Shown here: in pieces, positions 48,656 through 58,474 of the stretch | Position numbering within the stretch: the first letter of the stretch is position 1 | Layout of the letters: the number at the start of each line of letters is the position of its first letter | From: Rubidibacter lacunae KORDI 51-2 | GTDB taxonomy: Bacteria > Cyanobacteriota > Cyanobacteriia > Cyanobacteriales > Rubidibacteraceae | Assembly (NCBI RefSeq): GCF_000473895.1 | Contig: NZ_ASSJ01000031.1 | Coordinates: 1 to 64,000, forward strand | Length of the DNA stretch: 64,000 nucleotides | Reading direction: 5' to 3' | Notes under the pieces: generated by a model | Seen by the model: the letters and a program-made list of their open reading frames with translations, nothing else | Databases searched by the model: none | Told to the model about the DNA's origin: nothing | Position numbers and translations under genes: made by a program

Positions 48656-50327
48656 TGACCCTTACCGATTAAGAACCTACCGTTTACTGGATTGCCGATG
48701 CGTCGACCCGCAATCCCACTCCCAATTATTACTACCCAACAAGCAGCATCAACTTATCGCCTTCTGTTGTCGCCACCCGCCCAACTCTCCTTACCACAAC
48801 CTTGGCAGTAGCATTACTTGAGTGCTGTTGCAACCCGGCTCAGTGGCTCTAATCGTCACACAACCCCTTCTAAAACCGCCAAAGTCGCCAAAGTATTGAA
48901 CAGCTGCCCATAGTTCAAACGCCACAAGCATTGAAGATAGAAATATTTACAGAAGGGAGGCTTGGAGTCTGCTATATGTTTAGAACTTAAAGCAAGTATT
49001 TATTGTTTTTGATATTACGCTTGTTCTCTGCCTTTGTCAAGTACTTGCTCGCTGAGCTGCCTCGGCACGACTTCCCTGTTCTTCAGACTCGACCCTGCCT
49101 TGCGGAGTATGCAAACCCTCTTCAGGTGACTGGAATGTTCGCGGCCACCCGGACACATCTCCGGATCCTCAAAAGCAAATACCCTTCGCAGTACCGAACC
49201 GGTTAAGTATGTTTAAAAGGATACTCCCGCTGGAACCACACAAGTTCGCAAGCATCAGACATGGCTGTTCCCAATTGGGTCGACAAGCATCATGCTAAAG
49301 AGCAAATTTTTCCACGAAAAAGGTTGAAAAATTTTGAAGATTTTGCTGGGGTTTGTCCTGAAGCAGGCGCTGTCGAAAGATTGTGTAGTGTTGTCTAGCA
49401 CGATCGCGATCGCCGACAGATGGAGGCACTGGTGTCTAAATTCCAGAGGAGGCTGTGGGGGTCATTAAACGAGAAAATGCAGGACTGTAATGTTTGCAAA
49501 ATATCTAGCTGCTCGGCAAGGATTCTCTGTTGAGAGTGAAGATTAGCTGGTCACTTGAGAAAAGAGAGAACGGGAAGTTGAAAGTCGCTATGGGCAAAAC
49601 GAAAGAGAAATGCTAAGTTGTTGTATTTTGCTATTTAGAGAAGCGACAAGATCGCCGTTTAGCAATAGTTTCAGTGAAGAGTATAGCAACAAATAGGCCG
49701 GAGAGATTTCTCGAAAGTGCTTGCAAATTGAGTTTTTTAGGCAATCCCTAAAATTTCATTTTGGCTGGACAAATTAAATATAAATATTGCGATTGGAACG
49801 AGAAGCAAAAAAGTTCCAATCTGATTTAATCTTTAATTTAAGCTAGTGGAGATATCGAGAAGATTTTGAGAAATCCATTGGAGAAGTCTCGTTAAATCCA
49901 AGCAGAACTTTACGAGAAGGAGGGATTTTGCAGTAGCTTCAGTATAACCCTTTAGATCCCCGAGATTAGGATCTCGAAGAGGCAAAATGCGATTTGTATG
50001 CCTGGAAATGTAAGGTTGTATTGCTGGATTTTTGTATTTTTTTGCTGGCGCATAATCGGAATCTCCGCTCGAGTTTCGCAGTAAGCGAGGCTTAGCGGAG
50101 ATTTTTGAGAACAGAGAGCTGATTTTAGGCGCGCTAGATCGCTACAGCCCGAACTCAGTCGTGGCAAAGAAATCCGTATGCATTAGCCATCTAGCTGCCT
50201 GCGTAATTTTCCTGCCAAGACCGACGGGCGAGACAGGCAACCCAGCGTGTCTCAACGTAGCGTTCGGCTTTAGCCAGTACAATTTGAATGCGGAGGTCGG
50301 TCGCAGAGTTGCGAACGCGCGCAAACA
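48656..50327. other. 1.67 kb gene-poor, partly AT-rich stretch
   Basis: Between the start of the M48 gene and the NADAR gene. The 49.48-50.10 kb part is clearly AT-rich compared with the rest of the window. Open frames are short and do not show ribosome sites with protein-like composition. I do not see tRNA, rRNA, tmRNA, RNase P or SRP RNA landmarks. It could hold an unrecognised small RNA or eroded mobile DNA. Confidence 0.5.
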
Positions 50328-50792
50328 ATGGTTATTTACTTTTATAAAGCTGACGCGCCCTACGGTTGCTTCTCAAATTTCTCTCCTCACCCGATCTGTT
50401 TAGAGGGCTGCGAGTGGCCGACAGTCGAGCATTACTATCAAGCGCACAAGCTCCTCGGTACGCCAGACGAGCCTCTGATGTCTATTATTCGCAAAGCGGT
50501 CACACCTGAAGAAGCTGCCGCAATTGGGCGCAATCGGGCGCGGACGATCCGAGCTGATTGGTCTATAGCTAAGCGGCAGGTCATGTGGGATGGTGTATTG
50601 ACTAAATTCCTTACCCACTCAAATATTCAGGCGATGCTTCTTGCAACTGGTGATGACGTGCTAGTAGAGAATTCACCTCGCGATTCCTATTGGGGCTGCG
50701 GGCGCGATGGGACCGGACACAACGCCCTCGGAGAGTTGCTGATGCGAGTGCGCCAACACATCCGCCATCATCCAGAAGCCATGCTGTCTTAG
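50328..50792 (+). CDS. NADAR family protein (YbiA-like)
   Basis: 154 residues. Family landmarks: FYKADAPYGCFSNFSPHPI at the N-terminus, EWPTVEHYYQAHKLLG, ADWSIAKRQVMWDGVLTKF, and the C-terminal NSPRDSYWGCGRDGTGHNALGELLM. NADAR proteins (YbiA/DUF1768) are linked to NAD/ADP-ribose chemistry, with YbiA-type members reported to hydrolyse riboflavin-pathway intermediates. Which applies here cannot be decided. No NAD- or riboflavin-related neighbours, no toxin gene next to it. Single gene after a gene-poor region. Confidence 0.92.
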   Translation: MVIYFYKADAPYGCFSNFSPHPICLEGCEWPTVEHYYQAHKLLGTPDEPLMSIIRKAVTPEEAAAIGRNRARTIRADWSIAKRQVMWDGVLTKFLTHSNIQAMLLATGDDVLVENSPRDSYWGCGRDGTGHNALGELLMRVRQHIRHHPEAMLS

Positions 50793-51067
50793 CATTTGCC
50801 AGGTCTCTGCCCCATGCAGCGCCTGGGTTCGGCAGCCGATCCCTGTTGTTTGCTTTTTATCCCCGAACGTCACTATAACTTGGCGCAACTTGATGCCGGA
50901 TGTAAGCTATGACAGTAATTCTGGGGTTCTAGAAGCTAGGAGCACTAGCTGGGTCCGAGCTGGTTCCTCGGCTGGGAGGTGCGGGCACGTAGGGATAAAA
51001 AACTCGATCTGCTTTCAGCGCAAGCGTTATTATTAGAAGGCTATCTGAAATTACCACCTTAGAGGCA

Positions 51068-51250
51068 ATGGCAGTTCCCAAAAAGAAAACATCAAAGGCG
51101 CGTACGCGCACGCACAAGGCTCTTTGGAAGCGTAAGGCAGCTCTGGAAGCCCAGAAGGCTTTGTCACTAGGCAAATCCGTTTTGACGGGACGCTCGAACA
51201 GCTTTGTGTACGTTACGGATGACGAGGACGATGAGGACGACGATGAGTAG
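51068..51250 (+). CDS. rpmF: Ribosomal protein bL32
   Basis: 60 residues: [20 protein letters not shown] is the L32 opening, ending in a very acidic tail ([10 protein letters not shown]). It lies in the large subunit near the exit tunnel. The Cys pairs found in zinc-binding L32 proteins are absent, so this is the zinc-independent form. A strong intrinsic terminator follows 50 bases downstream, so it is probably monocistronic. Confidence 0.95.
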   Translation: MAVPKKKTSKARTRTHKALWKRKAALEAQKALSLGKSVLTGRSNSFVYVTDDEDDEDDDE

Positions 51251-51300
51251 GGCGTTTGCCTTACCAGCACGACCTCGCTTGCAGATCGCCTCTAAGAATA

Positions 51301-51336
51301 AAAGGGAGATAGCTTCACTGGCTATCTCCCTTTTTT
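51301..51336 (+). terminator. Intrinsic terminator of rpmF
   Basis: Perfect 13-bp stem: AAAGGGAGATAGC (51301-51313), loop TTCACTG, GCTATCTCCCTTT (51321-51333), then Ts to 51336. The best rho-independent terminator in the window. Confidence 0.9.
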
Positions 51337-51597
51337 AAGGTGCTTGCGTTTTCCGGGAGGCTAATTGGAACTGGCTTGCTTGAAATGTTTCCGATTGCAT
51401 CGGTGGAGCGTGTCGGCGGGCTGTCTAGGTTCGGCGCATGCATGATACCAAATCCGCCCGAACACTATCCGCTGCGGATTGCAGCAATACCTGCAGTATC
51501 CTTACCTAGAGATTCCGGACGGTTAGGAATTATGGATTTTGATATAACATAAATAGTTCCCAACCTATGCTCCGATTGCTCGAGCGACTGCTGCGGG

Positions 51598-52236
51598 TTA
51601 AGTTGCTTGAAGAGCTGAGCGAGCCAGGGCAACATCACTGCCGTACCAATCGTATTCCATGTATGTGGCAGTATCGCGGGCGGCAGCCTCGCCGAGCAGG
51701 CGGGCAACGACATGTAATGACATATCGATGCCAGCGGAGATACTGGCAGTGAGCACGATATCGCCGTTATCGATGACGCGGCGATCGCGGAGGTTAGCGG
51801 TAGGGTCAAGCCGACCGAGCATGTCGAGCGCGCCATGGTGGGTAGTGGCAGGTTTGCCGTCGAGTAGTCCGGCTTTAGCCAGCAGCAGCGCGCCAGTGCA
51901 AACAGAGAGCAACAGCTCGCAAGTTCCTGCTTGTTGGGCAACCCATGCGACGGTCTCCAGATCTTGGATTGCACGTCGCGTGCCATAGCCGCCGGGAATT
52001 AGAACTATGTCGGCAGGTGGACAATTGCTGAAGTTTTAGGTGGGGTTGACGCTAAGGCAGTTGCGGGCCGCGATCGGGCCCGCGCGTTCTGCAACGGTGA
52101 AAGGTTGGAAAGGCTTGGGATTGTCGTCGCGGCCGGTGACGCCAAAGACTTCATAGGGACCGCAAAAGTCAAGAACCTCGACATCGTCGAATATTAGGAT
52201 AGCAACGTTGCGCGCGTGAGTTGGGGATTGACTCAT
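51598..52236 (-). pseudogene. DJ-1/PfpI (GlxA-like) protein with an internal stop codon
   Basis: Single reading frame of 212 codons broken by one TAA at 52036-52038. Before it: VAILIFDDVEVLDFCGPYEVFGV, the DJ-1/PfpI N-terminus. After it, in the same frame: DIVLIPGGYGTR, then the nucleophile elbow LLLSVCTGALLLAKAGLL with the expected Cys, and THHGALDMLGRLDP. The stop falls at NPT-stop-NF, where relatives commonly have a Tyr, so TAC or TAT to TAA is likely. The second half could be made only by re-initiation. No transcription-factor domain follows, so the intact protein was a stand-alone family member. Confidence 0.85.
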
Positions 52237-52652
52237 AATGAAAACTCCAAGACCTACTAGCGTTTAAGCAGGTCTGATGTTGTAGAACTATCGATAGTAT
52301 CGGTGGTGCGGACTGTGTAAAGCCCAGAGCTTTTACCGCCAATTTGCCTAAATCTCTCTAGGGCATGAATTGCTTTGGGCTATTTCTAAATCTTTGAGAG
52401 AATTAATGAGTAAGTTGGTACAAGTGATTTTTTTACACCGATCTCCAGCCATTTTAAGAGAATATTGAGCTTGAGCTTGGAGCAAGCTGGCGGTCTGACT
52501 TAAGTCGCTTGGTATATATTGTGGATTGCTATGGGCAGTTATTTGGCTCATTTACATAAGAAGAAAAGCCCACTCAAACTGCGAAGACAACCTCAAAAAT
52601 AATTATATTGAGGACTAGTATTTTGAGCACTGCAGGGAACATCTGCATATAT
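52237..52652. other. Gene-free stretch between DJ-1 pseudogene and P450
   Basis: About 415 AT-rich bases. A 67-codon minus-strand open frame (52348-52551) has ordinary composition but no ribosome site or recognisable family, so I do not call it. Confidence 0.4.
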
Positions 52653-54020
52653 TCAAGCAAATGCTGTCTGTCGTCGCAGCAAATGCATTTGAAGACCATC
52701 TCTAGGTCGCAATGTAATGGACGGGAAAGGCACGATTTCATGCTCCGTTTCAAGGCGAAGTCGGTAACGTTGGGCAATAGTTGCCAATATCAATATTGAT
52801 TCCATTTGAGCAAAGCTCTTGCCAATGCAGATTCTAGGTCCTTCACCAAAAGGGAAATAAGTGCACTTGGGAAGGCGTTTCTCCATGTCATTTTCCCAAC
52901 GTTCTGGTTGGAAAGATAAGGGATCTTCGAAATATCGATCGCTGCGATGCATGACCCAAGGGCTCATGAGAACGATGCATTTTTTGGGAATGCGGCACCC
53001 CATCAATACGTAGTCTTGAATTGCAGAACGAGCCATTAAAACAATGGGAGGATACAAACGCATAGACTCTTTCAAGATATTTTGTGCGAAAGTTAAGTGA
53101 GGCAAGTCTGCCGCGCTTGGTAGTCGTCCCTGCAAGACTACATCCAACTCTTGATGGAGCTTTGCTTCAACTTGGGGGTTCTGTGCGAGCAGCATCCAAG
53201 TCCAAGTGAGAGCATTAGCAGTAGTTTCGTGGCCTGCAAGCATCAATGTTGCCAATTCATCTCGAAGCTGGCGATCGCTCATCTGGCTACCATCAGTTTC
53301 ATCCTTAACGTGCAAGAGCATCGATAGCAAATCTCCAGTGTCTTCACTGCTGACACGCCGCTGTTGAATGAGTTTAAAGATAAACCCATCCATTTCTCGG
53401 ACTGATGCAAAGTAACGTCGAGTGAGCGGTAAAGGAATGTTGATTGGAAGTAAGAAACCGCGTTTCTGCTGTTGAGAGAACCATTTCATGCTTAAGTCAA
53501 GAGCACGGGCAATAGCTTTGGCTTCTTTGCCTTCTATGTTTACATTTAAAAGCGCTTGCATCACTATATCGAGTGTCAAATCCATCATGTCTCGATGGAT
53601 GTCACGGACGGCATTTTCTTTCCAGTCAACCAGCATCTTTTCGGTCGCCTTCACCATGAGCTCGCCAAAGGCTACAATCCGTCGTTGATGGAAAGTCGGT
53701 TGAGTTAACTTCCGCTGCCGAGTCCAGAAGTCACCGTCGCTACCGAGCAAACCAACACCGACCAGCGTTCGAATCGCCTGCCAACCCGGGGTGTTCTTAA
53801 CAAAAACGGTGCGTTCTCGGAGTACTTCGGCAATGAAGCTGGGGTCGGTAAGGAAACACGTCTGGGAGAGTCCTAGCCGCAACGGAACTATACTGCTGTA
53901 ACTTCGCTCGCAATCGCACAGAAATTTTAAGGGATCTTTAGAAAAGTGAGTAGAATGACCTAATAGAAAACCAGCCTTAGGAGCTGGAAGTTGCTTTAAC
54001 GACCGAGTCTCTTCTGCCAT
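52653..54020 (-). CDS. Cytochrome P450 (CYP110-like)
   Basis: 455 residues from the ATG at 54020, with GGAGGG 11 bases upstream. Oxygen-binding I-helix AGHETT (262-267), K-helix ESMR (318-321), and heme loop FPFGEGPRICIG (389-400) with Cys398 as axial ligand. Soluble or weakly membrane-attached (an N-terminal LPAPKAGFLLGHSTHF Pro-rich hinge, no true anchor). Cyanobacterial CYP110 enzymes hydroxylate fatty acids or terpenoids; a terpene synthase or ferredoxin partner is not nearby. Composition is lower in GC than the core genes, consistent with acquired DNA. Substrate unknown. Confidence 0.92.
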   Translation of the reverse strand: MAEETRSLKQLPAPKAGFLLGHSTHFSKDPLKFLCDCERSYSSIVPLRLGLSQTCFLTDPSFIAEVLRERTVFVKNTPGWQAIRTLVGVGLLGSDGDFWTRQRKLTQPTFHQRRIVAFGELMVKATEKMLVDWKENAVRDIHRDMMDLTLDIVMQALLNVNIEGKEAKAIARALDLSMKWFSQQQKRGFLLPINIPLPLTRRYFASVREMDGFIFKLIQQRRVSSEDTGDLLSMLLHVKDETDGSQMSDRQLRDELATLMLAGHETTANALTWTWMLLAQNPQVEAKLHQELDVVLQGRLPSAADLPHLTFAQNILKESMRLYPPIVLMARSAIQDYVLMGCRIPKKCIVLMSPWVMHRSDRYFEDPLSFQPERWENDMEKRLPKCTYFPFGEGPRICIGKSFAQMESILILATIAQRYRLRLETEHEIVPFPSITLRPRDGLQMHLLRRQTAFA

Positions 54021-54438
54021 GAAACAAACTTCCCTCCAAATCATTTCGAGATGCTGAGTTTTTTTCGACTGCCGGACAGCTTGCATGACACAGCAGCGTA
54101 TATCTTAGGTTCCTACAATTGCTACAAGGCTATCGCAATACAAGCATAATCCAATAGACGTCCGTATTTACTATAGATATTGGACAGTTACAACGAGAGG
54201 GGAAAATACGTTGCCATAAACTTACACTGGGAACGAAATCTTTTTCTAAAGAAAATAGTTTACTCTTGCCGATCCCATGCACATAGACTGCTTTGACCTA
54301 TAGCCGCAATGACAGATTATCCCCTCTGCAGATATCTGAGGTTGCATTAGTAGTTTACTAGCATACTCTCCAGGGGAATTACGTGTTTTTCGATAACACT
54401 ACCGTTGGAGCAATTAGCCCAAGCAAGTTCTCAAAGGA
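54021..54438. other. Gene-free stretch between P450 and parA
   Basis: About 418 AT-rich bases upstream of the P450 gene, which must hold its promoter. No repeat or RNA gene recognised. Confidence 0.4.
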
Positions 54439-55026
54439 CTAGGGCGCGATCTCACGAGCAACAGCCTCGTACTTCTTCCATCCCCAGCGCGCGCGCGGAC
54501 CCGGATATTCCTTGACCGTTACGCCCAAACTTGGTGCGCGTTCGAACGCAACTAGTAGTGGAATGTCTTCCCCAAAGAGGGGTAGGTTTAAACCCTCTAA
54601 CATCGCTCGTGCTTCGCGCCCGTTCTTTGTTCGCGCATCTACCTTTGTCAACAAAATTTTCATGTTGACCTGCAATGGTGCAAGGATTTCTACTGCCTTC
54701 AAGGTTGAATCAATATCCAATGCGTTTGGAGTTGTTGGCAAAATCACCACATCGCTGCCCTCAGCTAAATCGCGAAGGTCCTCAGGCTCTGGACGCGCCT
54801 TAGTGTCAACCACAATGTGATTGAACTTTGAAATCAGCGCGTGCGACCCAGCCTCTGATGCAACGCGAAACGGTAACTTCTCCTCCCGCGACCACACGAG
54901 TGCCGACCGATTCTTATCTGCATCGATCAATAGCGTGCGTGCCTTTTCCTCAAAAAAAGCTGCTAAATGAATCGCGGTGGTAGTCTTGCCAACACCGCCT
55001 TTTAAGGCCGTAATCGTGACGATCAT
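54439..55026 (-). CDS. ParA-family ATPase (orphan)
   Basis: 195 residues. Deviant Walker A KGGVGKTTTAIHLA near residue 9-22, Walker A' LLIDADKNRSALVWS, Walker B HIVVDTKARPEPEDL, and PNALDIDSTLKAVEI as in short ParA/MinD-like proteins. There is no ParB, parS-like repeat or replication gene beside it, and the N-terminal DNA-binding extension of plasmid type Ia ParA is missing. Such orphans position carboxysomes (McdA), chemoreceptors or flagella in other bacteria. McdA usually has an altered Walker A; here the signature Lys is conserved, so no assignment. hflX follows on the same strand. Confidence 0.88.
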   Translation of the reverse strand: MIVTITALKGGVGKTTTAIHLAAFFEEKARTLLIDADKNRSALVWSREEKLPFRVASEAGSHALISKFNHIVVDTKARPEPEDLRDLAEGSDVVILPTTPNALDIDSTLKAVEILAPLQVNMKILLTKVDARTKNGREARAMLEGLNLPLFGEDIPLLVAFERAPSLGVTVKEYPGPRARWGWKKYEAVAREIAP

Positions 55027-55212
55027 GTTTCCTCCTCTCGTGCCATCGCCGATCGTTCTTGCTTGAAAACTTATCGAATCGAAAAATGCGATCGCTTTCT
55101 CGAAAAAGTAGACTATTTGTACCTATTGAAGTTCCCAAGCTTCGGCCGCGATCGCCTCACTCCATTGCTCGTATTGTCGCGTAAATCCTCGAAAATTTTG
55201 TTGGGATTTGCT

Positions 55213-56952
55213 CTATGCAACCGCGACTGCGTACCGCACCAGCTGTCCTAATTTCACGCGCAGGGACTCCAGCCCCAGCCGTTCTTGTGCTGATAGAAAC
55301 GCCGCCTCGGGAAACTGCTCCCGCGCGCGGGCAAGTGCCGCGCTGTCGGCGCGATCGATTTTATTAAACGCGACCAACATCGGGCCCGGTGAGATCGGCA
55401 TCTCTGCTAGCAATGAGGTAACCGATGCAATCTGACTCTCCCACGCCGGATGAGATAAATCGACCAGGTGTAGTATTGCGTCGGATTCGGTTACTTCCTC
55501 TAGCGTGGCGCGAAATGCATCCATTAACGCCGGCGGTAACTGGCGAATAAATCCCACCGTATCTGTTAACAAGAGCGCATCCGGGTCCTCAGTCTCCGGT
55601 GCAGGAACGCTTAAGCGGCGCGTTGTCGGATCTAGCGTGGCAAATAATCGATCGGCCGCATAAATATTGGCATTGGTTAGGGTATTTAGCAGCGTTGATT
55701 TTCCTGCATTCGTGTAGCCGACAATGGCCACTGCAGGTACGTCCTGACGCTGGCGCTGTTGCCGCATCCGCGATCGGTGTGCTTGCAGTTTATCGACTTC
55801 GTTTTGCAGCCGCGACATCCGGCGTTGAATCGCCCGGCGCTCGGTTTCCAGTTTTGTTTCACCCGGACCCCGAGTACCGATGCCGCCGCCCAATCGCGAC
55901 ATCGCCCGTCCGCGCCCGGTCAAGCGCGGTAGTAAGTATTCCAACTGTGCTAGCTCAACCTGTAGCTTGCCCGCCCGCGACTGCGCCCGCTGCGCGAAGA
56001 TGTCTAAAATCAACTCCGTACGGTCGATCGCCCGCACGCCCACACGCGTCTCCAGGTTCCTTGCCTGTGCTGGCGTTAGGTCGCGATCGCAAACCACCAG
56101 ATTCGCACCTAGCGTTTGTACAGCCACCGCTAATTCCTGCACCTTGCCCGCCCCAATCGCGGTTTGTGGGTGCGCGCGCGGGCGCTTCTGCTCGAGCGTA
56201 GCCAACACCTCCCCACCGGCCGTATCGACCAAGCGCGTCACTTCCGTCAGCCCATCCTCAAAGGTTTGACGGTCCACATTATCGGTTTGTAGTCCTACCA
56301 CCAGCACCCGATCGCGTGTGGCATCGACCTGCCGCGCCACGAATTCTCGTCGGAACTCCGCTTCAAGCCCTTCAACCAACGCCAGAAAATCTTGTTTCGT
56401 CAGCGCATCCAGGCTCTGCAGCGGCGATACCGACCAATGACTGCTAGCAGGCGTGTGTCCGTTTTCTGCATCCTCGGCGTCACTCGCGAGTATTGCCGAA
56501 TCCGGCAGCAAGTGCGCTAGATACGCCCCAGCCACGTAGCCTGTCGCACCGCCGCCGCGTCGTTGAAATCCTTTCCCCGATAAGGTCAGTATTGCTAGCG
56601 CGTCGAGGCGTTGCACGATCAATGCGGTCAAACTGGCTTCTTGTGGCGGTCGCGCGTGGGGTGTTGCAGTAATGCACCGGATCCCAGATAGGCGCTCTGC
56701 CCCGTAGCGCGGCAGTTCAAGCAGTGGGATTTGAGTCTGGCGCGGCGTTCCGACCCCGATGCGAATCGGATGCCCCCGACGATTGATGTACGCGCATACT
56801 GCCTGACCGACTTCCGTCGCGATCGCGCCCAGCCGCTGGGCGAACTCTACCGTCACCACGCGATCTCGCGGCAGGCGTTGGTGGTACAGTCGCCGCAACT
56901 GCCGCAGTTGGCTCGGCTTCAAACCTTTGAGATTGCCGTGCAGCGTTTCGAT
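55213..56952 (-). CDS. hflX: HflX ribosome-associated GTPase, probable non-standard start
   Basis: HflX splits or rescues stalled ribosomes. Domain order: HflX N-terminal domain (QTDNVDRQTFEDGLTEV, then RPRAHPQTAIGAGKVQEL), coiled coil, and GTPase with G1 GYTNAGKSTLLN, G3 DTVGFIRQLP and G4 FNKID. The first ordinary start is TTG at 56922, but the same frame runs upstream as ETLHGNLKGLKPSQ, which matches the family opening as I recall it. No ATG, GTG or TTG precedes it. An ATC at 56950-56952, with GGAG 6 bases upstream, lies where Met is expected. I therefore extend to 56952 and infer AUC initiation or a mutated start. Confidence 0.85.
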   Translation of the reverse strand: METLHGNLKGLKPSQLRQLRRLYHQRLPRDRVVTVEFAQRLGAIATEVGQAVCAYINRRGHPIRIGVGTPRQTQIPLLELPRYGAERLSGIRCITATPHARPPQEASLTALIVQRLDALAILTLSGKGFQRRGGGATGYVAGAYLAHLLPDSAILASDAEDAENGHTPASSHWSVSPLQSLDALTKQDFLALVEGLEAEFRREFVARQVDATRDRVLVVGLQTDNVDRQTFEDGLTEVTRLVDTAGGEVLATLEQKRPRAHPQTAIGAGKVQELAVAVQTLGANLVVCDRDLTPAQARNLETRVGVRAIDRTELILDIFAQRAQSRAGKLQVELAQLEYLLPRLTGRGRAMSRLGGGIGTRGPGETKLETERRAIQRRMSRLQNEVDKLQAHRSRMRQQRQRQDVPAVAIVGYTNAGKSTLLNTLTNANIYAADRLFATLDPTTRRLSVPAPETEDPDALLLTDTVGFIRQLPPALMDAFRATLEEVTESDAILHLVDLSHPAWESQIASVTSLLAEMPISPGPMLVAFNKIDRADSAALARAREQFPEAAFLSAQERLGLESLRVKLGQLVRYAVAVA

Positions 56953-57082
56953 AGGTATCTCCAGCTTTCGCGCCGAACGTGGATGTGAATTGATTTATTT
57001 TAGTCACCTGACCCGGTCGTTCGCCGGCCGCTGGCGTTACCCGAGTTGCCTATGCTGGGATCAGAATTGCCGAGGACTGCCC

Positions 57083-58015
57083 ATGACCGTGCGCTACCCG
57101 CTCGTCCTTGCCATCATTGGCGATATCCACGACCAGTGGGATGCCACAGACTCGAAGCTTTTGTTGGGTCTTGGTGTCGATTTCGCGCTCTTCGTCGGAG
57201 ATTTTGGGAACGAATCGGTTGAGGTCGTGCGGGAAATCTCCACGATCGCGCTGCCGAAAGCGGTTGTCCTCGGCAATCACGATGCTTGGTATAGTGCCTC
57301 GGTGTGGGGACGCCAGCGTTGCCCTTACGATCGCGCGCGCGAAGACCGCGTCGACCAGCAGCTCGACCTCCTCGGCGATGCTCACGTCGGGTACGGCCGC
57401 ATCGACTTGCCCGACCATAACATCAGCGTGGTCGGCAGCCGCCCGTTTAGCTGGGGCGGTCCCGATTGGAAGAATGCCAGATTCTACCGCGATCGCTACG
57501 GTATTTCGGGTTTTGCGAGTTCCTGCGCCCGCATCGTAGGGTCTGCTGCAGCTTCTCCCTACGACACCGCGATCTTCCTCGCCCATAACGGCCCGACCGG
57601 CCTCGGTACCTCCCCGCACTCGATTTGCGGCCGCGACTGGAAACCCGGTGGCGGGGATTATGGCGATGCCGACCTCGCCAACGCAATTGCCAAAGCTCGC
57701 ACGCTCGGTAAAACCGTCCCGCTCGTAGCCTTCGGGCACATGCACCATCGCTTGCGTCACACCCGAGCTCACTTGCGTACGGCTGTCGTTAAGGATCGCG
57801 CCGGGACAGTGTATCTCAATGCTGCTCGCTCGCCGCGCCACCACGTTACTCCGGACGGTCGGACTCAACGGCATTTTACGCGGGTCGAACTTACCCCTAC
57901 CGGTGTCAGAGAAATTTCGGCGATTTGGTTATTGGCTGAGGGCGCGATCGCCCGCAAACAAGTGCTGTACCGCCGTCAACTGGCAGCATTGCCAGAGCAG
58001 GAACCTTCGCGATAG
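57083..58015 (+). CDS. Metallophosphoesterase, TIGR04168-like
   Basis: 310 residues from the ATG at 57083. Calcineurin-like motifs in order: GDIHDQWD (about 13-20), GDFGNE (near 40), GNHDAWY (near 66), and GHMHHR (near 222), providing the Asp/His metal ligands and the Asn-His pair. The set is complete, so it should be an active dinuclear phosphoesterase. Sequence fits the cyanobacterial/plant TIGR04168 group whose substrate is unknown. tRNA-Ser follows 30 bases after the stop on the same strand. Confidence 0.88.
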   Translation: MTVRYPLVLAIIGDIHDQWDATDSKLLLGLGVDFALFVGDFGNESVEVVREISTIALPKAVVLGNHDAWYSASVWGRQRCPYDRAREDRVDQQLDLLGDAHVGYGRIDLPDHNISVVGSRPFSWGGPDWKNARFYRDRYGISGFASSCARIVGSAAASPYDTAIFLAHNGPTGLGTSPHSICGRDWKPGGGDYGDADLANAIAKARTLGKTVPLVAFGHMHHRLRHTRAHLRTAVVKDRAGTVYLNAARSPRHHVTPDGRTQRHFTRVELTPTGVREISAIWLLAEGAIARKQVLYRRQLAALPEQEPSR

Positions 58016-58045
58016 GATCGGCTTGACACTTGCAACGTCACTTTA

Positions 58046-58130
58046 GGAGAGGTGGCAGAGTGGTCGATTGCGGCCGACTTGAAATCGGCTGAACCGCAAG
58101 GTTCCGAGAGTTCGAATCTCTCCCTCTCCG
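58046..58130 (+). tRNA. tRNA-Ser (UGA anticodon)
   Basis: 85 bases. Acceptor GGAGAGG (58046-58052) pairs with CCTCTCC (58123-58129), discriminator G58130. Anticodon loop CTTGAAA gives anticodon TGA. A long variable arm (CCGCAAGGTTCCG) and the T-loop TTCGAAT (58111-58117) are typical of serine tRNA. CCA is not encoded. A T run follows and may terminate the transcript. Confidence 0.96.
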
Positions 58131-58474
58131 TTGCGTTTTTTTCTTGGGACTTGCCTTCAGCAGACCACTGGCGAGCCGGTTGGGATCCGGCAAGGCGACT
58201 TGGGATGAGATAAGGGCGAGCAAAGAAACGCAATGCTCTCGGTCAGTAGCCTGCATGACAGAAATCACTTTGATGCTTGCCACAAACTTGTAACCGTGGA
58301 GACATCGTTGAACGAATTGCATCATTTCTACGTGCGAGATGGCAGTCGAATGCAAGTTTTGCGTCGAGTTATCCGGAGGGTTAACTGAAGAAATAGTCGC
58401 AAACACAGCTTGCAGGCGGTTGTCGGTAAGTGCCTCCACCCGAGCCCAAGCAAAGCCACTTGCCATCAAGCGCC
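58131..58474. other. Gene-free stretch after tRNA-Ser
   Basis: About 345 bases between the tRNA and the receiver-like gene. Starts with a T-rich segment (58136-58142) that can end the tRNA transcript. Nothing else recognised. Confidence 0.4.

Noticed and set aside
52348-52551. 67-codon minus-strand open frame
   Set aside because: Protein-like at a glance, but no ribosome site and no family; too weak to call.
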